Origin: Paraburkholderia franconis
GTDB taxonomy: Bacteria > Pseudomonadota > Gammaproteobacteria > Burkholderiales > Burkholderiaceae
Assembly (NCBI RefSeq): GCF_009362735.1
Contig: NZ_WHNP01000018.1
Coordinates: forward strand, 1-64,000
Direction of reading: 5' to 3'
DNA: 64,000 nucleotides
Under the pieces are notes generated by a model that was not told the DNA's origin, did no database searches, and saw nothing but the letters and a program-made list of their open reading frames with translations. The position numbers and the translations under genes were made by a program. This document shows positions 46,779 through 55,322 of this stretch, piece by piece (position 1 is the stretch's first letter; each line of letters begins with the position of its first letter).

Positions 46779-47165
46779 TCACTGCTGCGGCACGAGCAGA
46801 TTGGCGTCGCGCGCGAGCAGCCAGCGGCCGTCGGTTTCCTTGCGCAGGATCGTCAGCGTGTTGCCGGCGCGGCGCATCGGCGGCGAGCCGTCCTTCGGCG
46901 TGATCGTGACTTCGAGATGCGTGCGCAAGAATGCCCAGTCGCCCAGCACCTGAAGCTCGAGAATGTCGCTCTTGCCGTCGATGTCGATGTTCTTCTGTCC
47001 TTCGGATGCCGCCATGAACGCGGCCTTGCCGAAAGGCTTCTGGCCCGCGACCATGAAGACGACGTCGTCCGTCATCAGGCTCAGCACGGTTGCCGTATCG
47101 CCTGCCTTGCTGGCGGCGAGCCATGTGTCGATCAGCTGGCGGATTGCGCGTTCGTCGTCGGTCAT
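46779..47165 (-). CDS. SnoaL-like / SgcJ-EcaC family (DUF4440) protein
   Basis: 128 residues with an NTF2-like fold: ERAIRQLIDTWLAASKAGDTATVLSLMTDDVVFM at the N-terminus, then PFGKAAFMAAS, and GRWLLARDANLLVP at the end. Members are diverse small isomerase-like or binding proteins; no catalytic set is evident. Between E1 and RhtA genes; independent unit. Function unknown. Confidence 0.8.
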   Translation of the reverse strand: MTDDERAIRQLIDTWLAASKAGDTATVLSLMTDDVVFMVAGQKPFGKAAFMAASEGQKNIDIDGKSDILELQVLGDWAFLRTHLEVTITPKDGSPPMRRAGNTLTILRKETDGRWLLARDANLLVPQQ

Positions 47166-47237
47166 GATGCCGTCCTCGATGGTCGGAATGTGATCCGTCG
47201 ATTGTAGACCGTCGATGCGAAGCGTCAGCGCAGCGCC

Positions 47238-48173
47238 TCATCTCGACGTGACAATTACGCCGACGCTTGCGCTCACGACGAACAGCGTGCCCGCGAGTTG
47301 CAGCGCCGTCATCGGCTGATGCAGCACGACAAAGCCCGCGAGCGCGCCGATCGCCGGTTCGATGCTCATCAGAATGCCGAACGACGACGCGGGCATGTGC
47401 CGCAGCGCGATCATCTCCAGCGCGTAGGGCAGAAGCGGCACGAGCAGCGCGAGCCCGGCCGTCGCGGCCAGTTGCGTCGATGCGATGTGCAGGCCGTGCT
47501 CGGTGAGCCCGAACGGCGTCGCGGCGAGCGCCGCCGCGATCAACGACACCGACAGTCCTTCGAGCCCGTCGAAGAGCGCGCCCGTCTTTTTCATCAACAC
47601 GATGTAGCTGCCCCAGCCGCACGCCGCGCCCGCCGCGAGCAGCATGCCGATCGGCTCGCCGATCCAGCCCGCGCGGTCATGCGCGAGCAGCAGCACGCCC
47701 GCGACGGCGAGCAGCGGCCACAACAGCGCGCGCAGACGCCGCACGCCCAGCGTCGCGACGGTGAGCGGGCCGAGAAAGTCGATTGCGACGGCGAGGCCGA
47801 GCGGAATGCGCTCGATCGCCGAGAAGAAGCACAACGTCATGCCTGCCATCGCAACGCCGAGCACGCCCGCCGCGATCCAGTGCGCGCGCGAGTAGCGGCG
47901 CAGCCGCGGACGCACGACGAGCGCGAGAACAGCCGCCGCCCACGCGAGCCGCAACCAGGTCGTGCTGAATGCGCCGAATGCGTCCATCGTCGGCGCAGAC
48001 AGAGCGGCGCCGAACTGCACGCACGACATCGACAGCAAGCCGAGCAGCGCCGCCACGCCGACGTGGCGTTTCGGTGCGGCCGTCGTAGGTGCGGCCGGCG
48101 CGGGCTCAGTCGGCGCGCAAGAAGATGGCGACGCGTCGAATGCGGCGGGATCGGCGAGCGTGGAGTCTTTCAT
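47238..48173 (-). CDS. rhtA: RhtA-type threonine/homoserine exporter (EamA family)
   Basis: 311 residues, ten membrane helices in two EamA halves after a 35-residue Ala/Pro/Thr-rich N-terminus. Landmarks are SCVQFGAALSAPTMDAFGA, FFSAIERIPLGLAVAIDFLGPL, and ALEMIALRHMPASSFGILMSIEPAIGALAG, all RhtA-like. It exports homoserine, threonine or related analogues. Divergent from a LysR gene (48274) that probably regulates it; the operator-like repeat at 48257 is between them. Confidence 0.88.
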   Translation of the reverse strand: MKDSTLADPAAFDASPSSCAPTEPAPAAPTTAAPKRHVGVAALLGLLSMSCVQFGAALSAPTMDAFGAFSTTWLRLAWAAAVLALVVRPRLRRYSRAHWIAAGVLGVAMAGMTLCFFSAIERIPLGLAVAIDFLGPLTVATLGVRRLRALLWPLLAVAGVLLLAHDRAGWIGEPIGMLLAAGAACGWGSYIVLMKKTGALFDGLEGLSVSLIAAALAATPFGLTEHGLHIASTQLAATAGLALLVPLLPYALEMIALRHMPASSFGILMSIEPAIGALAGFVVLHQPMTALQLAGTLFVVSASVGVIVTSR

Positions 48174-48256
48174 GGGTTGTTTTCAATGGGCGCGCAGCGG
48201 GCATAAATCGGCGGAAGAACGGCAGATCCCATCATATCGGCGAAACGAGCGTTAAG

Positions 48257-48275
48257 ATAAGCTGATATTTCTTAT
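48257..48275. promoter_or_regulatory. LysR-type inverted repeat overlapping a start codon
   Basis: ATAAG-N9-CTTAT, a 19-bp dyad in the space between rhtA and its divergent LysR gene. It overlaps the first bases of the ATG at 48274, which could mean the gene really starts later. Confidence 0.5.
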
Positions 48276-49191
48276 GCCACTATCACGGACACTAATAGTG
48301 CGTGACTTCGACAGCAGTCTTCTGAGAGCCTTCGTGACGGTCGCGGAGACGGGCGGCGTCAGTGCCGCCGCTGCGCGTCTCTCGCGAACCCAGGCGGCCG
48401 TCAGCATGCAGCTGCGCCGTCTGGAGGACGACATCGGCCAGCGTCTGCTTGAGCGTTCGCCGCGCGGCGTGCGCCTGACGGAGGCGGGCCATCGGCTGCT
48501 GCCTTACGCGCACGCGATTCTCGGCGCGGGTGAAGATGCCCGCCGTGCGCTCGATGCGGGCGATGTGGCAGGCACCGTGCGTCTCGGCATGCTCGAAGAC
48601 GTCGCGGTGGGCCGCTTGCCGCGCGCGCTGCGGCGTTTCTCGGCCGCGCATCCGCAGGTCGCGCTGGAGATCGTCGTCGATGCGAGCGCGGCGCTGTCGC
48701 AGCGTCTTGCCGATGGCGCGCTCGACGTGCTCGTCGGCGATCCGGCGATGGTCGATGCGACGCCGCTCGTCGCGTGGACCCTGCCGCTCTATTGGGTCGG
48801 CGCGCGCGGCTATGTGGCCGGGCGCGATGCGCCGCTGCCGCTCGTCGCCTTCGGCGGCACATGCCTGTGGCAGCAACAGGTGATGACGATCTTGCGGCGC
48901 GCGGGCATCGCGTGGCGTGTCGTCTGCACGAGCACGAGCCTGCCTGCCGTGCAGTCGGCCGTCGAAGCGGGGCTGGGCGTATCGGTGCTGCTCGAAGGCA
49001 ATATCCGCTACGAATCGATGCGCGTGCTCGGCGCCGCCGACGGCTTGCCCGAGCCGCCCGCAGCAGACCTCGGCCTTTTCACTCGGCACGTGGCGGGCGC
49101 GCAGAGCGCCGCTGTGGATGCATTGCAAACCTTCCTTTGCGAAGAACTGGATATCGGCCTTATCGAACGTTCATCGAAAGAGCGCCGCTAG
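48274..49191 (+). CDS. LysR-family regulator, divergent from rhtA
   Basis: 305 residues from ATG 48274; GTG 48298 (giving VRDFDSSLLRAF) is perhaps the better start because it matches normal LysR N-termini and avoids the overlapping dyad. The helix-turn-helix spans DSSLLRAFVTVAETGGVSAA and LSRTQAAVSMQLRRLEDDI. The effector domain includes VRLGMLEDVAVGRLPRALRR and SAVEAGLGVSVLLEGN. Probably controls the neighbouring exporter in response to an amino acid. Confidence 0.88.
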   Translation: MPLSRTLIVRDFDSSLLRAFVTVAETGGVSAAAARLSRTQAAVSMQLRRLEDDIGQRLLERSPRGVRLTEAGHRLLPYAHAILGAGEDARRALDAGDVAGTVRLGMLEDVAVGRLPRALRRFSAAHPQVALEIVVDASAALSQRLADGALDVLVGDPAMVDATPLVAWTLPLYWVGARGYVAGRDAPLPLVAFGGTCLWQQQVMTILRRAGIAWRVVCTSTSLPAVQSAVEAGLGVSVLLEGNIRYESMRVLGAADGLPEPPAADLGLFTRHVAGAQSAAVDALQTFLCEELDIGLIERSSKERR

Positions 49192-49466
49192 CGCCGCATG
49201 CCGCAGTGAACGCTACGCGCGCGGCTTGCGCGAAAAGCGTCAGTTTGACGAGCGCGTGAAAGCTGTGAGGATTCCTCGAATACACAACGGCGGACAACGC
49301 TGGACTTGCCGACGTGTTGGTCAAGTTGTCATATTGTCCGTTCATAGTCTGTTCGAGGGCCGCGATGGCTTGAGCGCGCGAGAGCCCGCCTCAGCACATA
49401 TCAATTCGACACTGCCGCGACAGCATGACGGGGTGAGCCAGGCGGACTGTGCAATCGGGGAAAGGC

Positions 49467-49670
49467 ATGAACCATCATCAGCTTGAGTCGGATCTCGAGC
49501 ATCTCGAGCATGTCCTGGTGCGCATTTCCGGTGCGGAGCCTATTCCGCTTTCTTACTGGCGCAAGCGCGTGGACGACGTCAATGCGGCTGCGCGCATTCC
49601 TGCGCAGAAGAGTCGCGCGCAGAAGCTTCACGAAGCGTTGAACGCGCTGGAGTCTCGTGCGGGGACTTGA
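49467..49670 (+). CDS. Small hypothetical protein (67 aa)
   Basis: 67 residues (MNHHQLESDLEHLEHVLVRI, then YWRKRVDDVNAAARIPAQKS and ending LNALESRAGT), predicted all-helical and highly charged. AAAGG precedes the ATG. It resembles small Burkholderia proteins without known function. The helical heptad-like N-terminus suggests oligomerisation or nucleic-acid contact. Confidence 0.6.
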   Translation: MNHHQLESDLEHLEHVLVRISGAEPIPLSYWRKRVDDVNAAARIPAQKSRAQKLHEALNALESRAGT

Positions 49671-49874
49671 GCGTTTGCTCGTCTGCGATGTGTCGCCTGG
49701 GCGCTTTTGCTGGCATCCGCGTTAGCGCCTCCTGGCGCGTTGCGGATGCTCAGGACAGGCAAGGCGACTCACGAAAAGCAGCCGCAAACGGCTGTCGGCA
49801 ACTATTGCAAAAGTGCCGAGCACAATTTGCAAGCACCACGATCAGCCGTTTGCCGGAACAAAAGGTATGCGCGC

Positions 49875-50036
49875 TCAGCGTCTGATTACGCCCATCAGCA
49901 GCGTCACGAGGAAGATCACGATAAAAATAAAGAACAGCACCTTCGCGATTTCGGCAGCGCCGGCGGCGATACCGCCAAATCCGAAGATGGCCGCGATGAT
50001 GGCAATGACGAAAAAGATGGCAGCGTATCGAAGCAT
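49875..50036 (-). CDS. DUF1328 (YtjA-like) small membrane protein
   Basis: 53 residues from the ATG at 50036, GGAG seven bases upstream. Two short helices (AAIFFVIAIIAAIFGFGGIA, LFFIFIVIFLVTLLMGVI) joined by AGAAEIAK match the DUF1328 family. These stress-associated membrane peptides have no established role. Transcribed opposite to the GH114-like gene. Confidence 0.85.
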   Translation of the reverse strand: MLRYAAIFFVIAIIAAIFGFGGIAAGAAEIAKVLFFIFIVIFLVTLLMGVIRR

Positions 50037-50199
50037 GGCAATCTCCATCGTTGGATTGCTGGACAGGTCGATGCAGCGATCGACCGATGCGCGGAAACCG
50101 CGCCGGCAGACACAGGCGCCGCCGTCACGGCATGGAGCAACACCCGTGCCCATCATGCCATCATAGGAAGCCTGGTGGCCCATTTGCAATTGTCGGCTC

Positions 50200-51129
50200 A
50201 TGACAGCCCATTTTCTCGCTCAGATCGGAATTTCATGGGTCGTTATCACCTGCGTGGTGGTGGCGATACTGTTGTTGTCGGTTGGATGGCTGCGACCCGC
50301 GATTACCGCGTGCAAGCGGGTTTCGGCGACGGGCATCGGGTCGGTCGCGTTCTTCTACGGCACGAGCGTGCAGGCCGAGCTGTTCGAGCCGTTCGATACC
50401 GTCGTGCTCGAACCCGATAGCGGATTCGATCCGCTCGCGCACACGGCGCACTGTCCGTATGCGTATGTGAGCGTCGGCGAGGTGACGAAGCAGCGCGCGT
50501 ATTACGCGAAAATGCCGAAGGAGTGGTTTGCAGGCCGCAACGAAGTATGGGCGTCGACGGTCGTGGATCAGACAGCGGCTGGCTGGCCCGAGTTCTTTGT
50601 CGGCGAGATCGTCGGGCCGCTGTGGGAGCGTGGCTATCGCGGCTTTTTTCTCGACACGCTCGACTCGTATCAGCTCGTCGCGAAGACGGATAACGAGCGG
50701 GCGCGGCAGCAGGCGGGATTGATCGCGGTGCTGCGCTCATTGAAGGCGCGCTATCCGCAGGCACAGTTGATCCTGAATCGCGGCTTTGAGATCCTGCCGC
50801 ACGTGCACGATCAGGTCGCGGCCGTCGCGTTCGAATCGCTGTTCGGCCGGTGGGATCAAACGAACCAGCGCTATGGCGAAGTGCCCGACAACGACCGCGA
50901 ATGGCTGCTCGACCAGGCGCGCACGATATGCGAGCACTACAGGCTGCCCGTCATTTCAATCGATTATTGTCCGCCGCACGAGGAAGCACGCCGCCGCGAG
51001 ATCGCGCTGAAGATCGCCGCGCTGGGCCTGGAGCCCTACGTGACGGATGGCGCGTTGCAGACAGTGGGCGTGGGCAGCGCAGCCCTCGAAGACATCGCGC
51101 GGCCCACGAAGGTGAGATTCGAACGTTGA
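50200..51129 (+). CDS. Membrane-anchored GH114-like glycoside hydrolase (endo-alpha-1,4-polygalactosaminidase family)
   Basis: 309 residues: an N-terminal membrane anchor (ISWVVITCVVVAILLLSVGW), then a TIM-barrel-like domain with VLEPDSGFDP, YAYVSVGEV, GYRGFFLDTLDSY (catalytic Asp region), LILNRGFEILP and VAFESLFG, as in GH114 and the hydrolase domain of PelA. In PelA this domain cleaves galactosamine-rich exopolysaccharide. No Pel operon is nearby, so it could trim the cell's own matrix or attack that of others. Start without clear ribosome site. Confidence 0.8.
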   Translation: MTAHFLAQIGISWVVITCVVVAILLLSVGWLRPAITACKRVSATGIGSVAFFYGTSVQAELFEPFDTVVLEPDSGFDPLAHTAHCPYAYVSVGEVTKQRAYYAKMPKEWFAGRNEVWASTVVDQTAAGWPEFFVGEIVGPLWERGYRGFFLDTLDSYQLVAKTDNERARQQAGLIAVLRSLKARYPQAQLILNRGFEILPHVHDQVAAVAFESLFGRWDQTNQRYGEVPDNDREWLLDQARTICEHYRLPVISIDYCPPHEEARRREIALKIAALGLEPYVTDGALQTVGVGSAALEDIARPTKVRFER

Positions 51130-51174
51130 AGAGCCGGCGCGTCAGTCGACGCAATCCGGCACACGTCAGCGGCC

Positions 51175-51798
51175 CTAGCGCAACTGCGTGACGGCCAGCA
51201 GCAACACCATGCTGCCGATCGCGCCATCCAGCACGCGCCACGCGGCCGCGCGCCTGAAGAGCGGCGCGAGGGCTCGCGCGCCATAGCCCAATGCAACGAA
51301 CCAGATGGCGCTGACGGTCATCGCGCCGATGGCGAACGCGGCGCGCGTGCCTTGCGCTTCGCGGGCGCCCGCCGTGCCGATCAGCAAAAACGTATCCAGA
51401 TAGACGTGCGGATTGAGCCACGTGAACGCGAGCGTCATCATCACGATGGGCAATGCGCGTTGCACGGGAGGCGCGGTGTCGCCTTTCGAATCGGCGTCGA
51501 GCACGGCATGTCCGGGGCGCAGCGCGCGCATCAGCGCGCTGATGCCGAACCACGCCAGATAGGCGAGACCCACGTACAGCAGCGCGTGGATGAAAGTCGG
51601 ATAACGCTCGACGAGCACCGACGCGCCGCCGACGCCCGCGCCGATCAGCAGAAAGTCAGACAGCGTGCACAGCAACACGATCTTGCCGATATGCGAGCGC
51701 ATGATGCCTTGACGCAGCACGAATGCGTTTTGCGCGCCGATAGTGACGATGAGTGACGCGCACAACGCGGCGCCATGTGAAAAAGCCAGCCAGTTCAT
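51175..51798 (-). CDS. argO: LysE/ArgO-type basic amino acid exporter
   Basis: 207 residues with six membrane helices. LysE signature near ASLIVTIGAQNAFVLRQGIMRSHI, and later AFTWLNPHVYLDTFLLIGTAG. It exports arginine or lysine. The divergent gene encodes an ArgP/LysG-type LysR regulator, the standard partner. Intergenic space is 98 bp. The C-terminus is complete. Confidence 0.9.
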   Translation of the reverse strand: MNWLAFSHGAALCASLIVTIGAQNAFVLRQGIMRSHIGKIVLLCTLSDFLLIGAGVGGASVLVERYPTFIHALLYVGLAYLAWFGISALMRALRPGHAVLDADSKGDTAPPVQRALPIVMMTLAFTWLNPHVYLDTFLLIGTAGAREAQGTRAAFAIGAMTVSAIWFVALGYGARALAPLFRRAAAWRVLDGAIGSMVLLLAVTQLR

Positions 51799-51896
51799 GA
51801 TGTTTTTGGGGAGATGAGTAAGTCGCGTGGCGCAAGTGTGCCGCGATCGTTAAAATAAGAGAAGCTAATTTCGGTAATGTCGATTAAGGAGCGCTA

Positions 51897-52790
51897 ATGC
51901 TCGACTATGCACTGCTGGATGCGCTCGCGGCCGTCGTGCGCCACGGCTCGTTCGATCGCGCGGCGACGGCGCTCAACGTGACGCCTTCGGCTGTATCGCA
52001 ACGCGTGAAGCTATTGGAGGAGCGCGTCGGCAGCGTGCTCGTCAAGCGCGGGCAGCCGTGCACGGCGACCACGTCGGGCGCGCTGCTGTGCCGGCATACG
52101 GAGCGCGTGCAACTGCTCGAAGCCGAACTCACGGGCCGCGTGCCCGATCTGCCGGGCGCATTGCTCGAGCCGTGGCCGACGTTGCGCGTCGCCGTGAACG
52201 ACGACAGCGTGGGCACGTGGTTCATCGATGCCGTTGCGGATTTCTGCGCCGGGCGCGGCATGCTGCTCGATCTGGTGATCGACGATCAGGACCATACGGC
52301 ACAGCGCATTCGTGACGGCAGCGTGCAGGGGGCCGTGACGACGCAATCGGAGCCCGTGCAGGGTTGCCGTTCGACGCGGCTCGGCAGGATGCGCTATCTC
52401 GCCGTCTGCACGCCAGCATATTTCGAGCGCTATTTCAGCGAAGGCGTCGCGCGCGATACGTTGCGCCGTGCGCCGTGCGTCGATTTCAATCCGAAGGATC
52501 AGCTGCAAAAGCGCTTCGTGCGCAAGATCACGCGCGCCGAACTCGACGCGCCGACGCACTGGATTCCGCACGTCTCCGGCTTTCTGCGCGCATGCTCGAC
52601 GGGCCTGGGCTGGGGCATGTGCCCGGAGCGGATGATTGCCGCGCAGCTCGAAAGCGGCGAGTTGATCGACATGGCGCCGGGCAAGCATCTCGACGTCGAC
52701 TTGTACTGGCAAAGCTGGCGTCTGTCGATCGGCTGGCTCGATGATTTTGGCGCGGCGCTGCGCAAGCGGTCCGCCGAGTTTCTCGACTGA
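51897..52790 (+). CDS. argP: ArgP/LysG-type LysR regulator
   Basis: 297 residues. DNA-binding region ALLDALAAVVRHGSFDRAAT plus NVTPSAVSQRVKLLEERVG. Effector domain includes the ArgP-like LRVAVNDDSVGTWFIDAV, QDHTAQRIRDGSVQGAVTTQ and CVDFNPKDQLQKRFV. AAGGAG stands seven bases upstream of the ATG. It probably activates the divergent exporter in response to Arg/Lys. Confidence 0.9.
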   Translation: MLDYALLDALAAVVRHGSFDRAATALNVTPSAVSQRVKLLEERVGSVLVKRGQPCTATTSGALLCRHTERVQLLEAELTGRVPDLPGALLEPWPTLRVAVNDDSVGTWFIDAVADFCAGRGMLLDLVIDDQDHTAQRIRDGSVQGAVTTQSEPVQGCRSTRLGRMRYLAVCTPAYFERYFSEGVARDTLRRAPCVDFNPKDQLQKRFVRKITRAELDAPTHWIPHVSGFLRACSTGLGWGMCPERMIAAQLESGELIDMAPGKHLDVDLYWQSWRLSIGWLDDFGAALRKRSAEFLD

Positions 52791-52820
52791 CCGCCTGCAT
52801 TCCCTCGTTTCGCGCGAGAT

Positions 52821-54173
52821 TCAATGCAGCCGGATCACAGGGTGCACGCGGCGGCGCAGCCAATGGCTCGCCGTATCGAGCGTCATGCGCGCGAAGCCGG
52901 TGAGCGTCATCACGTGCCGGCGATAGATCAGCCGGTAGACGACGGTCGCGAACCAGCCGTCGACGAACACGGGCCGCTCGCGCAACCCGCTCAGGCTGCC
53001 GATCGTGCCGACATCGCCGAAGCCGACCAGCGTGCCCGCATCGCGATACGTGAACTCCGGCAGCGTTTCACCGCCGACACGGCACTTCAGCGCGCGGGCG
53101 AGAAACATCGCCTGCTGATGCGCGACCTGCGCACGCGGCGCGAGAAAGCCATCCGCATGTGACGGACAGGCCGCGCAATCGCCGAGCGCGAACACGTTCG
53201 CATCCGTCGTCGTTTGCAGCGTGCGACTCACGAGCACCTGCGCGTTGCGATTCACCTCGATGCCGTCGAGCGTGCGCAACACGGGCGGCCCTGCTATGCC
53301 TGCCGTCCAGATCGCGATATCGCTTGCGAGCTGCTTGCCGTCGTGCGTGCGCACGGCCGCTTCGCGCACTTCGGTGATGCGTGTATTCGTGAGCACGTCG
53401 ACACCGAGCCCGCCGAGTATCCGCTGCGCCCGCGCCGAAATGCGTTGCGACAACGCGGGCAATACGCGATCGGTGCCTTCGATCAGCCTGATGCAGAAGT
53501 CGCGCTCGGGATCGAGTGCGAAGAGGCTGTAGCGGTGCATCAAACGGATGCTGTCACGCAGCGCGGCGGCGAGTTCGACGCCCGTCGCGCCCGCGCCGAT
53601 GATGTTGATCGACACAGGCTGCACGTGTTGCGCGCCGCTCACGCGCCGCGCGTGATTCGCCCGCGTGCACGCATCGAGCAGCTTGCGGCGAAACGATTCC
53701 GCATGCGTGACGGACTCCAGCGGCAGCGCATGCTCGGCCGCGCCTTGCACGCCGAAATAGTTGGTCACGCTGCCCATCGCGAGCACGAGCGTATCGAATG
53801 CGATGTCGCGCTCGGGCAGCACTTCGCGGCCGTCCGCGTCGCGCGTCGCGCCGATCGTGATGCGGCGCTGCGCGCGATCGAGCGATTGCAGCGAACCCTG
53901 TTCGAACTCGAAGCCATGACGCCGCGCCTGCACCGCATATTGCAGCTGATGCGTGGCGGGATCGATCTGCCCCGATGCGGCTTCGTGCAGGAGCGGCTTC
54001 CAGAAGTGCGTCGGCGAACGGTCGACGAGAACGATCCGCGCTTGTCCGCTCTTGCCGAGCGATTCGCCGAGCCGCGTCGCGAGTCCCAGTCCGCCGACGC
54101 CGCCGCCAACGATGACGATACGGTGCGACGCGTAGTGCGTGCTGCTTGCTGTGTGTCGATCGATCGAGGCCAT
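52821..54173 (-). CDS. ndh: NDH-2-type NAD(P)H dehydrogenase (FAD)
   Basis: 450 residues from the ATG at 54173, GGAG nine bases upstream; upstream in-frame ATG 54200 is less likely. Two dinucleotide-binding motifs (IVIVGGGVGGLGLATRLG, INIIGAGATGVELAAAL) and the FAD-contact ANVFALGDCAACP are present. It oxidises NADH and feeds quinone without proton pumping. Short helices at the C-terminus bind the membrane. Divergent from a LysR gene at 54300. Confidence 0.92.
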   Translation of the reverse strand: MASIDRHTASSTHYASHRIVIVGGGVGGLGLATRLGESLGKSGQARIVLVDRSPTHFWKPLLHEAASGQIDPATHQLQYAVQARRHGFEFEQGSLQSLDRAQRRITIGATRDADGREVLPERDIAFDTLVLAMGSVTNYFGVQGAAEHALPLESVTHAESFRRKLLDACTRANHARRVSGAQHVQPVSINIIGAGATGVELAAALRDSIRLMHRYSLFALDPERDFCIRLIEGTDRVLPALSQRISARAQRILGGLGVDVLTNTRITEVREAAVRTHDGKQLASDIAIWTAGIAGPPVLRTLDGIEVNRNAQVLVSRTLQTTTDANVFALGDCAACPSHADGFLAPRAQVAHQQAMFLARALKCRVGGETLPEFTYRDAGTLVGFGDVGTIGSLSGLRERPVFVDGWFATVVYRLIYRRHVMTLTGFARMTLDTASHWLRRRVHPVIRLH

Positions 54174-54299
54174 GACGTGTACTCTCCTGAACGTTTTCAA
54201 TTCGATTCATGCGGCAACTTCATCATTGAGGTCGAGTATAGAATCGGGTAAAACAGCAGCACAATTTAATGTTTGTACGAAACATATAGGTTCCGACTT

Positions 54300-55253
54300 A
54301 TGTTAAAGGTGGCGACATTTCGTCAATTGAAGGCGCTTCATACGGTGGCGAAGCTCGGCAGCGTGTCGGGCGCGGCGGAAGAGTTGCGCCTGACGCAGCC
54401 CGCCGTATCGCTGCAAATCCGGCTGCTCGAAGAGGCAGCGGGCGCGCCGCTTTTGCAGCGCGTGGGGCGCGGCGTGCAACTGACGGCGGCGGGAGAAATC
54501 CTCGCGCGCTATGCGTTGGAGATTCTCGATTTGTGGAACGGCGCCTCCGACGATCTCGCCGCGTTGCACGGCGAGCAGGGCGGCACGCTGCGCATCGGCG
54601 CGATCACGACGGCCGAATATCTGATCCCGCCGTTTCTCGTGCGCTTCACGGAGGCGCGTCCGCAGGTGAAGGTGCAGTTCAAGGTCGGCAACCGCGCGGA
54701 CATCATTCGCATGCTCGCGACGCACGAAATCGATCTCGCCGTAATGGGCAGTCCGCCGCGCGAGTTGCGCACAGTCGCCACGGCATTCGCGAAGCATCCG
54801 ATGGCGTTCGTCGCGTCGCCGTCACATCCGCTGATGAAGAAGAAGCGGCTGACGCTCGGCGATCTGGAGTCGGCGAACCTGTTCGTGCGCGAGCGCGGCT
54901 CGGGTACACGCTCGACCGTCGAGAATCTGTTCCGTCAGGCGGGGCACAAGATTCATATCGGCTCGGAGCTGTCGAGCAACGAAGCGATCAAGCAACTGGT
55001 GGAAGCGGGCCTCGGCATTTCGTTTCTGTCGCTGCACGCGTGCACGCTGGAATTTCAGGCGGGGCTGCTCGCGCTGCTGCCGCTGCCCGACAACCCGATC
55101 GAGCGCGACTGGTATGTGATGCATGTATCGGATAAGCGCTTGCCGCGCGTCGCCAGCCTGTTTCGCGACTTTCTGATCGACGAGGGCATGACGGGCAGTG
55201 TGCCGATTCCGATGCCATCCATCGCGGCTGCGAGGAAGCGCCGCCGCGCGTGA
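54300..55253 (+). CDS. LysR-family regulator (CbbR-like)
   Basis: 317 residues from the ATG at 54300 (MLKVATFRQLKALHTVAKL). Helix-turn-helix GSVSGAAEELRLTQPAVSLQ. The effector domain has GGTLRIGAITTAEYLIPPFL, ELSSNEAIKQLVEAGLGISF and SLHACTLEFQAGLL, typical of CbbR-type regulators. No Calvin-cycle genes are near; it may control the divergent NDH-2 gene or distant genes. Spacing to ndh is 126 bp. Confidence 0.87.
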   Translation: MLKVATFRQLKALHTVAKLGSVSGAAEELRLTQPAVSLQIRLLEEAAGAPLLQRVGRGVQLTAAGEILARYALEILDLWNGASDDLAALHGEQGGTLRIGAITTAEYLIPPFLVRFTEARPQVKVQFKVGNRADIIRMLATHEIDLAVMGSPPRELRTVATAFAKHPMAFVASPSHPLMKKKRLTLGDLESANLFVRERGSGTRSTVENLFRQAGHKIHIGSELSSNEAIKQLVEAGLGISFLSLHACTLEFQAGLLALLPLPDNPIERDWYVMHVSDKRLPRVASLFRDFLIDEGMTGSVPIPMPSIAAARKRRRA

Positions 55254-55322
55254 AATCTGCCGACCCGCATCGAGATTTTGATCGAAGCGCGGCTGAAGCC
55301 GCGCGTCGACGTTGCTTCTACG

